Assembly: GCF_035942955.1 (NCBI RefSeq)
Contig: NZ_DASZCQ010000287.1
Coordinates: forward strand, 1 to 13,591
Direction of reading: 5' to 3'
Length of the DNA stretch: 13,591 nt
Origin: DASYTH01 sp035942955
Lineage (GTDB): Bacteria; Actinomycetota; Actinomycetes; Mycobacteriales; Pseudonocardiaceae
The notes beneath the pieces were generated by a model. It worked only from the letters and a program-made list of their open reading frames with translations, was not told where the DNA came from and did no database searches. Positions 5,901 through 12,399 of the stretch are shown one piece after another. Position 1 is the first letter of the stretch. The number at the start of each line of letters is the position of its first letter. A program made the translations under genes and the position numbers.

Positions 5901-7064
5901 TCACAGCCGGGTGGCCCGCAGCGTGTAGCCGCCGTCGGCGTTGCGGGTCAGCAGCTCGAAGTGCACCCCGGCGGTGGTGTCGGTGTAGCCGGCGACCTCG
6001 CCGGCGCCGAGATCGAAGGCCGCGTCGTTCAGGCCGCTGCCGCAGACGGTGGTGGCGGGGTGGGCGTCGATCACCTGGACCGGGCCCGACCCGGACCTGA
6101 TGGCCGAGTCGACCCGGTAGATCAGCACGCCGCTGTCGCAGGCCGACGCGTCAAGGCCGGTGCGGGTCCGGACCTCGGCGACGTAGGCCACCGTCGTCGA
6201 CGTCCGCACGATGGCCGCCTTGATTCCGCCCGTCGTGCCCAGCGGGGTGAGGGTGACCTGCGCCGACCCGGGCGCCGCGACGCAGCGCAGCTGGACCTCG
6301 TCGAGCCAGCCGAGCTTCCACTTGTGCCAGGCCAGGTAGTCCGGCGCCGGACCGCTGATCAACCCCATCAGGTCCCAGCCGCCGACGAAGGGATGCCCGC
6401 CGGCGAAGGAGTACAGGTCCGGCAGGCTGAACGTGTGCCCGCTCTCGTGGTTGAGCACCTTGAACCCCCAGCGCCACATGTCCTGCCCGAACGTCACCGC
6501 CTGCCGGAACTCGCGGCCGTCCGCGGAGACCCCGCTGCCGGCCGGCGCCAGGAACGTCGGCGAGAAGCTGATCGCCGCCGCGGCCCGGTTCGGGATGATG
6601 TGCAGCAGCTGGAAGCCCCGGAAGTCGACCGCCGGGTCCGCGGCCCGCACCGCGTCGAGGATGTACGCCCGGTGGGTGGAGAAGGTCAGCCCGCGCTGGA
6701 AGTTGTACGCGGTGGACTGCTGCGGCATCCGGAACCAGCGGTGCACCGGGGTGACGTCGAGCGTCAGCCGGCCGTACGAGCTGGTGGTGAACCACTGGGC
6801 GCCGCCGGGCATCAGGTTGGCGAAGTCGGTCGTCGTCGGCTCGGTGGCCGGCGCGTCCGGAAAGTCGACGAAGATCGTCACGACGGTCACCCTGCCCACC
6901 GGCCGGACGAAGTTCGCCCAGTTCGTCGGGCCCTCGGACAGGTTGACACCGGTGTTGGGCAGGGCGCACGGCCCGGTCACGTCCGACCCGTCCGACACGT
7001 CGGCGGTGGCGATTCCGGTCCAGGTGAACACGGCGGCGGCGGCGAGCGCGAGCAGGGATCGCAT
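5901..7064 (-). CDS. Secreted M6-like zinc metalloprotease
   Basis: This 387-aa protein begins with a signal peptide (MRSLLALAAAAVFTW to about residue 21). The zinc motif HESGHTFSLPDLY is at about 206-218 and is followed by GGWDLMG, matching the HExGHxxGLPDLY and WDxM pattern of M6 (immune inhibitor A-like) peptidases. HExxH supplies two zinc ligands and the catalytic Glu. The remaining C-terminal part is beta-rich and contains several Cys. It should act outside the cell, and the substrate is unknown. The ATG at 7064 is preferred because it opens the signal peptide; a GTG at 7073 is equally possible, and neither has a good ribosome-binding site. It is convergent with the AAA ATPase gene with zero gap and divergent from the SpoIIE phosphatase. 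Confidence 0.82.
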   Translation of the reverse strand: MRSLLALAAAAVFTWTGIATADVSDGSDVTGPCALPNTGVNLSEGPTNWANFVRPVGRVTVVTIFVDFPDAPATEPTTTDFANLMPGGAQWFTTSSYGRLTLDVTPVHRWFRMPQQSTAYNFQRGLTFSTHRAYILDAVRAADPAVDFRGFQLLHIIPNRAAAAISFSPTFLAPAGSGVSADGREFRQAVTFGQDMWRWGFKVLNHESGHTFSLPDLYSFAGGHPFVGGWDLMGLISGPAPDYLAWHKWKLGWLDEVQLRCVAAPGSAQVTLTPLGTTGGIKAAIVRTSTTVAYVAEVRTRTGLDASACDSGVLIYRVDSAIRSGSGPVQVIDAHPATTVCGSGLNDAAFDLGAGEVAGYTDTTAGVHFELLTRNADGGYTLRATRL

Positions 7065-7085
7065 GGCAACCACACCCGGGATTCT

Positions 7086-7101
7086 GTTCGAAATATCGAA
7101 C
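7086..7101. promoter_or_regulatory. Inverted repeat GTTCGA-N4-TCGAAC in the divergent promoter region
   Basis: Perfect 6-bp arms flank AATA in an unusually A+T-rich stretch just upstream of the metalloprotease gene. The arm order is the reverse of the actinobacterial LexA box (TCGAAC-N4-GTTCGA), so it should not be read as an SOS box. It is a candidate operator for the protease gene. Confidence 0.4.
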
Positions 7102-7117
7102 TATGTTCTAAATTCTG

Positions 7118-7129
7118 TACCGTACGGTA
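7118..7129. promoter_or_regulatory. Palindrome TACCGTACGGTA (TetR-type operator candidate)
   Basis: A perfect 12-bp palindrome lies between the divergent metalloprotease and phosphatase genes. Sites with an ACCGTACGGT core are common for TetR-family repressors, but no TetR gene is nearby. It could control either gene. Confidence 0.4.
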
Positions 7130-7152
7130 GACCGCCTGGCGGCACGGTTCAA

Positions 7153-7165
7153 CCACGTGACGTGG
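7153..7165. promoter_or_regulatory. Palindrome CCACGT-G-ACGTGG
   Basis: Perfect 6-bp arms surround a single base, the third palindrome within about 80 nt of this divergent region. It lies 84-96 nt upstream of the phosphatase GTG start. Function unknown. Confidence 0.3.
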
Positions 7166-7236
7166 GTGTGCCAATGAAGTTTTCCCTTATGTCGATCATG
7201 AGCTTTCGTTGCCAGGTAGTACCGGTTACCTCGGTC

Positions 7237-7242
7237 TACGCT
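7237..7242 (+). promoter_or_regulatory. -10 element TACGCT of a predicted leaderless promoter
   Basis: TACGCT (TAnnnT form) is followed by six bases and then the GTG at 7249, the same geometry as the start at 3903. No good -35 is seen at 16-19 nt. This supports GTG 7249 over the upstream in-frame ATGs at 7174, 7189 and 7198, none of which has a Shine-Dalgarno. Confidence 0.45.
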
Positions 7243-7248
7243 GGGCTG

Positions 7249-8460
7249 GTGACCGATGTTCCGGGTGTCGACGACCGCCTGCGAGTGTTGGAGGCGGTCA
7301 CCGACTCAGCCCTGGCCCGGCTCGAGTTGGACAAGATCATCGTCACCCTGCTGGACGAGGTGGTCGATGTGCTCCAGGTCGACACCTCGGCCGTGCTGCT
7401 TCATGACCCCGCGTCGGATCACTTGATCGCGACCGCGGCGGTCGGCATCGAGGAGGAGGTCTGGCAGGGCGTTCGGGTGCCGGTGGGGGCGGGGTTCGCC
7501 GGGCGGGTGGCCGCCGGCAGGCAGCCGGTGATCATGGATCGGGTCGATTCGTCCACCGTGGTCAATCCGCTGTTGTGGCAGACGGGCATCCGGGCCCTGC
7601 TCGGGGTGCCGATGCTGGTGCAGAACATGCTGGTGGGCGTGCTGCACGTGGGCTCGAAGACCGCGCGCCGGTTCACCGACGCCGACGTCGAGCTGCTGCA
7701 GCTGGTGGCCGACCGGCTCGCCCTTGCCGTGTCGGTGCAGCGGTCCAGTGCCGAGCGGCAGGCGGCGGCCGCGCTGCACCGGAGCCTGCTTCCCGGGCGG
7801 TTGCCCGCCGTGCCGGGGCTGGAGTTCGCGGCCCGGTACGTCCCGGGTGCCAATGTCGGCGTCGGCGGCGACTGGTACGACGTCTTCGACCTGCCGGGAG
7901 ACCGGATCGGCATCGCGATCGGCGACGTGGTCGGCCACGGCCTGAGCGCCGCGGTGGTCATGGGCCGGCTGCGCAGCGTGGTGCGCGCCTACGCGATGGA
8001 GTCGGCCGACCCGGGTGAGGTGCTCGCCAAGGTCGACCGCAAGACCAGCCATTTCGAGCACGGCACGATGGCCACCATCGGCTTCGCGCTCGTCGAGCCG
8101 TCCCACGACCGGTTGCGGCTGGCCCTGGCCGGCCACGCGCCGCCGCTGCTTGCCGACCCGGACCGGCCGGCGGCCTTCGTCGACGTTCCCACCGGTCCGC
8201 CGATCGGGTTCGGCCTGGCCACGACGCATCGCGACAGCGGCGTGGTCGACCTGCCGCCGGGCGGGCTGATGGTCTTCTACACCGATGGTCTGGCCGAGCG
8301 GCGCGACCGTCCCCTCGACGACGGGATGAGCATGCTGCGGCAGGCGGTCACCACCGACGCCCCGGACCTGGTCTGCGCCCGGGTCATGGCAGCCCTGGTC
8401 GGAACCCACCCCGCTCAGGACGACATCGCCCTGCTGGTGCTCCGCAGGTCGGCGACATGA
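7249..8460 (+). CDS. GAF-domain SpoIIE/PP2C-family serine phosphatase
   Basis: This 403-aa protein, taken from GTG 7249, has a GAF sensory domain at about 10-165 and a SpoIIE-type PPM phosphatase at about 185-400. Metal-binding motifs are intact: GGDWYDVF at 207-213, GDVVGHG at 225-231, YTDG at 344-347 and DD at 391-392. Such enzymes dephosphorylate anti-sigma-factor antagonists in partner-switching cascades and so control alternative sigma factors. There is no N-terminal PAS domain, no C-terminal anti-sigma kinase domain and no membrane segment, so it should be a soluble sensor-phosphatase. Its anti-sigma partners are not in this window. The GAF ligand cannot be predicted. The end lies 6 nt from the stop of the convergent BELL-like gene. 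Confidence 0.9.
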   Translation: MTDVPGVDDRLRVLEAVTDSALARLELDKIIVTLLDEVVDVLQVDTSAVLLHDPASDHLIATAAVGIEEEVWQGVRVPVGAGFAGRVAAGRQPVIMDRVDSSTVVNPLLWQTGIRALLGVPMLVQNMLVGVLHVGSKTARRFTDADVELLQLVADRLALAVSVQRSSAERQAAAALHRSLLPGRLPAVPGLEFAARYVPGANVGVGGDWYDVFDLPGDRIGIAIGDVVGHGLSAAVVMGRLRSVVRAYAMESADPGEVLAKVDRKTSHFEHGTMATIGFALVEPSHDRLRLALAGHAPPLLADPDRPAAFVDVPTGPPIGFGLATTHRDSGVVDLPPGGLMVFYTDGLAERRDRPLDDGMSMLRQAVTTDAPDLVCARVMAALVGTHPAQDDIALLVLRRSAT

Positions 8461-8466
8461 GCATCG

Positions 8467-8811
8467 TCAAAGGTTGAGATTTCCGTGGATGTCACGGGCC
8501 TGCACGACCTTCCCGCTGATCTGTCCGGAAATCTGGTTGGCGACCCCCGCCGTTTCGGCATGCTGCGCGAAGATCGCTTGCCATTCGGTGCGGAGCTGGT
8601 GTGCGAACGTGGGGTCGTCTCGCTCGGCATGCTCAAGGGCCGTGGCGAGCGCCAGCACCTGAGGCGAACCCTCCGCGGCACCGCCGGCCGCGGTCAGAGT
8701 CTCGGTTGCGGCACGGTCCCCGCCGAACTTTCTCTTCACGAGATCGTAGAGGTTTCCGGCGGCTCTGCCGGCGAGGGCGGCCGCGATGGCGACGAGGACC
8801 GGCTCGGGCAT
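8467..8811 (-). CDS. BELL-like protein with C-terminal BASS-type amyloid-signalling motif (candidate cell-death effector)
   Basis: This 114-aa protein has three parts. Residues 1-30 are a hydrophobic Ala-rich helix and a basic amphipathic end (LVKRKFG). Residues 31-85 are predicted helical (SPQVLALATALEHAE, DPTFAHQLRTEW). The tail at 92-114 is polar, with two ISG repeats and the core VVQARDIHG. From memory, this is the layout of BELL-domain proteins, proposed bacterial analogues of fungal HeLo-like pore-forming effectors. Their C-terminal BASS motif is thought to be templated into an amyloid by a matching motif at the N terminus of an NLR. No NLR or second copy of the motif is in this window, so the assignment rests on recalled sequence pattern. 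The start is well supported by GAGGAG 5 nt before the ATG. It lies 60 nt downstream of the XRE-DUF5753 gene on the same strand. Confidence 0.62.
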   Translation of the reverse strand: MPEPVLVAIAAALAGRAAGNLYDLVKRKFGGDRAATETLTAAGGAAEGSPQVLALATALEHAERDDPTFAHQLRTEWQAIFAQHAETAGVANQISGQISGKVVQARDIHGNLNL

Positions 8812-8816
8812 GACGA

Positions 8817-8822
8817 CTCCTC
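8817..8822 (-). promoter_or_regulatory. Strong ribosome-binding site of the BELL-like gene
   Basis: GAGGAG on the minus strand lies five bases before the ATG at 8811. It fixes this start and argues that the small frame is a real gene, in contrast to the leaderless plus-strand genes nearby. Confidence 0.7.
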
Positions 8823-8871
8823 GGCTGTGTCACTGACGGTGAACGTCGACTGCTTCAGGGTAGCCGACGTT

Positions 8872-9708
8872 TCATTCAAGCTCGGCGATCCGCCGCGAAA
8901 TGATCAATTCTGATTCGGCCGGCGACAATGCGTCCGCCCGAAGACGATCCGCCGCCAGGTGGTAAATGGCGACGTCGTCCCGATCCTGCAGGTAGCTCGA
9001 GCCGTTGAGGAACTCGAGGTAGCACACGCTGGACGCCATCTCGAACGTCAGCAACTGAAAGGACCCGTACAGCCCGGGATGCACCGGGACATCGGGCGGC
9101 ATCAGGCGCAAATCCACCGTGTCCAGCCGCATCATCCTGCGTAGATGCTGGAGTTGGGCCCGCATCACCGACGGCCCACCGACGATCCGGTCGAGCACCT
9201 GCTCCTCGATCACCGCCTGGAACCGCAGCGGCGGCTCGCCCCGGAGGCGTTGCCGCGCCATCGTGGTGCGCACAGCCCGCTCGACCTGCGCCGGCGGAAC
9301 TCGCAGATCTCCGGCGAGCAACGCCGTTGCGTACTCGCGCGTCTGGAGCTGGCCGGGCAGCACCAGCGGCTGGTAGCAGAACTCCTCCTCCGCGATACGC
9401 TCCAGGTCGACGAAGATCCTCGACCACGTAGGCACCGCATCCGTGCCCCGAGCCTCCCGTGAGCTGCGCTCGGCCATCCTCGCCAACGCCACCACACGCT
9501 TGATCTGCCGCTCATCGGTGCCGTACTCGCGGAGGAGCCGGATCACCTCGTACGGCTTCTGGGCGTTCCTCCCGCTCTCCAAATAGTTGATCTTTGTCTG
9601 CGTGCACGCGATGACCCGCCCGGCGGCTTGCTGGCTGAGCCCGGCTCGCTCCCGGTTCTCCCGCAGCGCCTGGCCCACCAGGAACGACGCCGCCAACCGC
9701 CCAACCAT
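8872..9708 (-). CDS. XRE-family transcriptional regulator with DUF5753 domain
   Basis: This 278-aa protein has a Cro/CI-type helix-turn-helix at about 11-65 (LRENRERAGLSQQAAG, followed by NYLESGR). A DUF5753 domain covers about 95-275, including LVLPGQLQTREYA and a typical C-terminal block. These regulators are abundant in filamentous actinobacteria (WhiJ-like) and are commonly followed by a small DUF397 gene; here the BELL-like gene occupies that position. The start at 9708 is chosen for GGAGGTGAC directly before the ATG and the usual N-terminus. A longer open frame upstream would run through the divergent promoter and into the opposite gene. It is divergent from a second HTH gene with a palindrome between them, which suggests mutual control. 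Confidence 0.88.
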   Translation of the reverse strand: MVGRLAASFLVGQALRENRERAGLSQQAAGRVIACTQTKINYLESGRNAQKPYEVIRLLREYGTDERQIKRVVALARMAERSSREARGTDAVPTWSRIFVDLERIAEEEFCYQPLVLPGQLQTREYATALLAGDLRVPPAQVERAVRTTMARQRLRGEPPLRFQAVIEEQVLDRIVGGPSVMRAQLQHLRRMMRLDTVDLRLMPPDVPVHPGLYGSFQLLTFEMASSVCYLEFLNGSSYLQDRDDVAIYHLAADRLRADALSPAESELIISRRIAELE

Positions 9709-9746
9709 GTCACCTCCGGGCACACCCCGTCGCAGGTATGGGGCAA

Positions 9747-9758
9747 GGTATGTATACC
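9747..9758. promoter_or_regulatory. Palindromic operator GGTATGTATACC between divergent HTH genes
   Basis: Arms GGTAT and ATACC surround GT in the 58-bp gap between the two regulators. The direct repeat AGGTATG also occurs 12 nt upstream (9734-9740). The palindrome overlaps the predicted -10 of the plus-strand gene and lies about 40 nt upstream of the minus-strand start, so one bound regulator could control both. Confidence 0.5.
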
Positions 9759-9760
9759 AT
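9755..9760 (+). promoter_or_regulatory. -10 element TACCAT of a predicted leaderless promoter
   Basis: TACCAT (TAnnnT form) plus six bases leads to the GTG at 9767, the same spacing as at 3903 and 7249. TATACC two bases upstream is an alternative -10. No Shine-Dalgarno precedes the GTG. No convincing -35 was found. Confidence 0.4.
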
Positions 9761-9766
9761 GTGCTG

Positions 9767-10264
9767 GTGAACGACAGCCGTGACGACGCGGTCGCACAAG
9801 CAATTGGAATGGAACTGCGAAAAGCTCGCGAAAGTGCGGGACTGACGCGCGCCGACGTCGTCGCCATGTTACCGGGAAAAATTCACGCCCAAACGCTCGC
9901 CAGCTATGAGCGCGGAATCAGGCAATGCCCGGTAGGCCGGTTCATCAAAATCTGTGGGGCGATCGGCGTGTCCGCCTCTGACCTACTCGGTTGGGCGATG
10001 CAACGCGCCGAGATCGATCTGCAGACGATCGAGGTAGACCTCGACGCGGTACTGAACGACAAACACATAGAACTCCTGCCGTTGCATCGATGGGCCCGTA
10101 GGAGGCTCGACGCCGACCCGGACGAACCTGGAATCGCCCGGCTGGATCGGATAGTTGTCCAGCAACTCGCGACGATGCTGGGCCTCACCCGACCCGAATT
10201 CGTCAAGCACCTCATCGCGTTCACGCCCCAGCCACGCCCCCGGCGGAGAACGGCCGGCCGGTAG
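9767..10264 (+). CDS. Small helix-turn-helix transcriptional regulator (actinobacterial, BldD-like HTH)
   Basis: This 165-aa protein has an XRE-type HTH at about 14-75 (GMELRKARESAGLTRADVV, then LASYERG and GVSASDLLG). A helical C-terminal half follows, with EIDLQTIEVDL and a tail ending in basic residues. The pattern matches a widespread actinobacterial family of small developmental or accessory regulators; I cannot name a characterised orthologue. The GTG at 9767 is favoured by the predicted leaderless promoter, and GTG 9761 is two codons upstream in frame. It is divergent from the XRE-DUF5753 gene and convergent with the lipoprotein gene, with a 20-nt gap between stops. Confidence 0.8.
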   Translation: MNDSRDDAVAQAIGMELRKARESAGLTRADVVAMLPGKIHAQTLASYERGIRQCPVGRFIKICGAIGVSASDLLGWAMQRAEIDLQTIEVDLDAVLNDKHIELLPLHRWARRRLDADPDEPGIARLDRIVVQQLATMLGLTRPEFVKHLIAFTPQPRPRRRTAGR

Positions 10265-10284
10265 CCGGAAGCGAGTCCACGGGC

Positions 10285-11283
10285 TCAGGGTCCCGAGTGG
10301 ACCACGGCGTTGACGTCCGGGGGGTCGCGGAGGAGGCCGTAGCTGACCATTTTGTCGCCGAGGAACCGGAGCGAGTCGACGTCTACTCGTTCGCTCCAGA
10401 CCGGGATGTTGACGGTGGGGGCCAGGGCGGGATTGAGCTTGGCGATCGCGGGGAGTGCGGCGCGGTATTCGTCCGGGTGCTCGGTGATGTACCTGGCAGT
10501 TTGGGCCGCGGCGGCCTGGAAGGCGCTGATCACGGCCGGGCTCTGGCGAATGTACTGCTCGGTGGCGGAATAGGTGCCGACGCCGAGGTTGGCCTTGGAC
10601 TCGACGTAGGGCCGCAGCAGCAGCCGGGCGCCGGCGCCGCGGGCCATGGTGACGAACGGTTCGATGACGAAGGCGGCGTCCACCTGGTGCTTTTCCACGG
10701 CCGGGAGCATGGACGGGAACGGTAGCTCGACCAGCTTGATCGCGCCGATGTCGACGCCGTTGGCTTCGAGGGCGGCCTTGAGCGCGACCTCGCTGACGTT
10801 CTTGAGGGTGTTGACGGCGATCGACTTGCCGGCGAGGTCCTGCGGCCTGGTGACCGGGCTGTCGGCCGCGACGATGACGGCGGAGAAGTCGGTGTTCGGG
10901 TCGGCGCCAACGGACGTGCCAGGTGCGATGATCTTCAGGGGGAGTCCGGTGCTGCGGGCGAGCAGGACGGACACCATGTTGGACCCGCCGATCTGCATCT
11001 CGCCGGAGACCAGGTTCGGGATGATCGCGGCGCCGCCCTGCTGGGCGACCAGCTCGACGTCGAGCCGGTGCTCGGCGAAGATCCCCTTCTGCACGCCGAA
11101 CGCGATGAACGAGGCCGGCGCCCCTTCGACGTCGCCGACCTTGATGCTGACCGGGGCCGTCAGACTCGGGCCGGCCTGGGCGCCGGGCGCGTCGGTTTCG
11201 CCGCCGCAGGAGGCCACCGCGAGCAGCAGAACCGTGCCGAGCGTCCGGGCGCGACGCGAGCCGGTCGCGGAACGCCTTGCCAT
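10285..11283 (-). CDS. ABC-transporter substrate-binding lipoprotein, NMT1/SsuA/THI5-like
   Basis: This 332-aa protein starts with an Arg-rich n-region and a lipobox VASC, so Cys26 is the expected lipidation site and the protein should sit on the outer face of the membrane. The mature part is a periplasmic-binding-protein fold of the NMT1/SsuA type, with the domain-1 start IKVGDVEGAPASFIAFGVQKG, a central AGKSIAVNTLKN segment and VDAAFVIEPF. Family ligands include sulfonates, taurine, pyrimidines and aromatic carboxylates; the ligand here is not evident. The ATG at 11283 is preceded by GGGAGG. It starts 12 nt after the stop of the amidohydrolase gene, so the two form an operon. No permease or ATPase gene follows, so these would have to come from elsewhere. 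Confidence 0.85.
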   Translation of the reverse strand: MARRSATGSRRARTLGTVLLLAVASCGGETDAPGAQAGPSLTAPVSIKVGDVEGAPASFIAFGVQKGIFAEHRLDVELVAQQGGAAIIPNLVSGEMQIGGSNMVSVLLARSTGLPLKIIAPGTSVGADPNTDFSAVIVAADSPVTRPQDLAGKSIAVNTLKNVSEVALKAALEANGVDIGAIKLVELPFPSMLPAVEKHQVDAAFVIEPFVTMARGAGARLLLRPYVESKANLGVGTYSATEQYIRQSPAVISAFQAAAAQTARYITEHPDEYRAALPAIAKLNPALAPTVNIPVWSERVDVDSLRFLGDKMVSYGLLRDPPDVNAVVHSGP

Positions 11284-11295
11284 GGGACCGCCTCC

Positions 11296-12312
11296 CTAGA
11301 GGTTGAGCAGGCGGCGCGCGTTGCCGTTGAAGATCGCGGCGCGCTGGTCGTGGTCGAGCCCGATCTCCTCGAGGTTGGCGATGGTCGCCCGGATGTAGCC
11401 GGGCCCCTTCTCCGGGTCGAACGGGCTGTCGGATCCGAACAGGACGCGCTCCGCTCCGTAGAAGTCGATCGTGCAGCGCAGCGCGTGGGCCGCCCCGAAC
11501 ATCGCGGTGTCGGCGTAGAACATGCGGAAGTAGTCCAGCGGCCGGCGGGACAGGGCGGGGCCCTCGACGAGCTCCCGCTGGTCGTCCGGGGTGCGTTCGC
11601 CGAGCTGGTCCCAGCCGGGGCCGACCCGCCCCGAGAAGTGCGGCACCATGCTGCCGCCGTGGTGGATGAGGAACTTCAGGGTGGGGTGGCGCTCGAGCAC
11701 GCCGCCGAACACGATCCGGGCCATGAACGCCGACAAGTCGTACTCCCAGCCGAAGGTCCACCAGATCTCGTACCGGGAGCGCCGCTCGGTGGGGTAGTCC
11801 GGCCAGTCCGCGTTGCGGCACGGGTGCACCTGGATGACGCGGTCGAGCTCGGCCATGGCCGCGTAGAACGGCTCGAACCGGTCGTCGTCCATCGGGTGCC
11901 CGTGCACGTGCGTGTAGATCTGCACTCCGAGCGCGCCGAGCTGCGTGCAGGCGTACTCGACCTCGGCGACGGCGGCCTCGGTGTCGTCCATCGGCAGGCA
12001 CGCCATGAACCCGGCGAAGCGATCGGGATGCTTGGCCACCAGCTCCGCGAGGGCCTCGTTGCCGATCCGGGCCATCTCCCGGGAGACCGCGGGCGAGCCG
12101 AGATCCTCCACCGGCGGCGCGCAGATGTTGATCACCTGCCGGTACTCCCCGAACTCGTCCATCTGCCGGAACCGCACGTCCAGATCGACCAGCGACGGGA
12201 TCTTCGACACCCGCCTGCGGATGTTCGCCGCCGCGGGCGACGTCTCCATCTCGAAGAACCGGTCGTAGTACGCCTTCGGCATGGTGTGGCAGAACGCGTC
12301 GATCTTCTCCAT
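11296..12312 (-). CDS. Amidohydrolase-2 family protein (ACMSD / aromatic decarboxylase-like)
   Basis: This 338-aa cytoplasmic TIM-barrel metalloenzyme belongs to the family of 2-amino-3-carboxymuconate-semialdehyde decarboxylase and gamma-resorcylate decarboxylase. It would cleave a C-C or C-N bond in a cyclic or aromatic-derived substrate. Visible ligands are H9, H163 (IQVHPCRNADW), H217/H218 (FLIHHGG) and D295 (LFGSDSPFD). The usual N-terminal HxH is FxH here (IDAFCHTMP), so the first metal His is Phe7. The start at 12312 is chosen because MEKIDAFCH aligns with the family's usual N-terminus and AGGGGA lies upstream; an ATG at 12345 would add eleven residues read from the operator region. 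It is the first gene of an operon with the lipoprotein gene. Confidence 0.85.
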   Translation of the reverse strand: MEKIDAFCHTMPKAYYDRFFEMETSPAAANIRRRVSKIPSLVDLDVRFRQMDEFGEYRQVINICAPPVEDLGSPAVSREMARIGNEALAELVAKHPDRFAGFMACLPMDDTEAAVAEVEYACTQLGALGVQIYTHVHGHPMDDDRFEPFYAAMAELDRVIQVHPCRNADWPDYPTERRSRYEIWWTFGWEYDLSAFMARIVFGGVLERHPTLKFLIHHGGSMVPHFSGRVGPGWDQLGERTPDDQRELVEGPALSRRPLDYFRMFYADTAMFGAAHALRCTIDFYGAERVLFGSDSPFDPEKGPGYIRATIANLEEIGLDHDQRAAIFNGNARRLLNL

Positions 12313-12331
12313 GGCGAGATCCCCTACCGTG

Positions 12332-12363
12332 TACGCATAGCGCACAGTCGTTCGCTTTGCGTA
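12332..12363. promoter_or_regulatory. Long inverted repeat upstream of the amidohydrolase operon
   Basis: TACGCATAGCG and CGCTTTGCGTA form an inverted repeat with 10 of 11 positions paired and a 10-nt spacer. The half-site centres are 21 bp apart, two helical turns, so they lie on one face of the DNA. It lies 20-51 nt upstream of the chosen ATG at 12312 and is probably an operator for a dimeric regulator not encoded here. No T-run follows. Confidence 0.55.
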
Positions 12364-12399
12364 GGATCCTCAAACCATAGGCGTCCGCGCCGTCCGGCG

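Noticed and set aside
7086..7109. Possible LexA/SOS box near the metalloprotease start
   Set aside because: The perfect dyad has the arms in reverse order to TCGAAC-N4-GTTCGA, and the overlapping CGAAC-TAT-GTTC has a 3-nt rather than 4-nt spacer.
6433..7248. Long N-terminal extension of the SpoIIE phosphatase frame
   Set aside because: The upstream part runs antisense through the metalloprotease gene and its promoter. The GAF domain begins just after GTG 7249.
12364..12399. Terminator hairpin after the rox-like gene
   Set aside because: The GC-rich stretch consists mainly of direct repeats (GACGCC) and does not fold into a clean stem followed by T residues.
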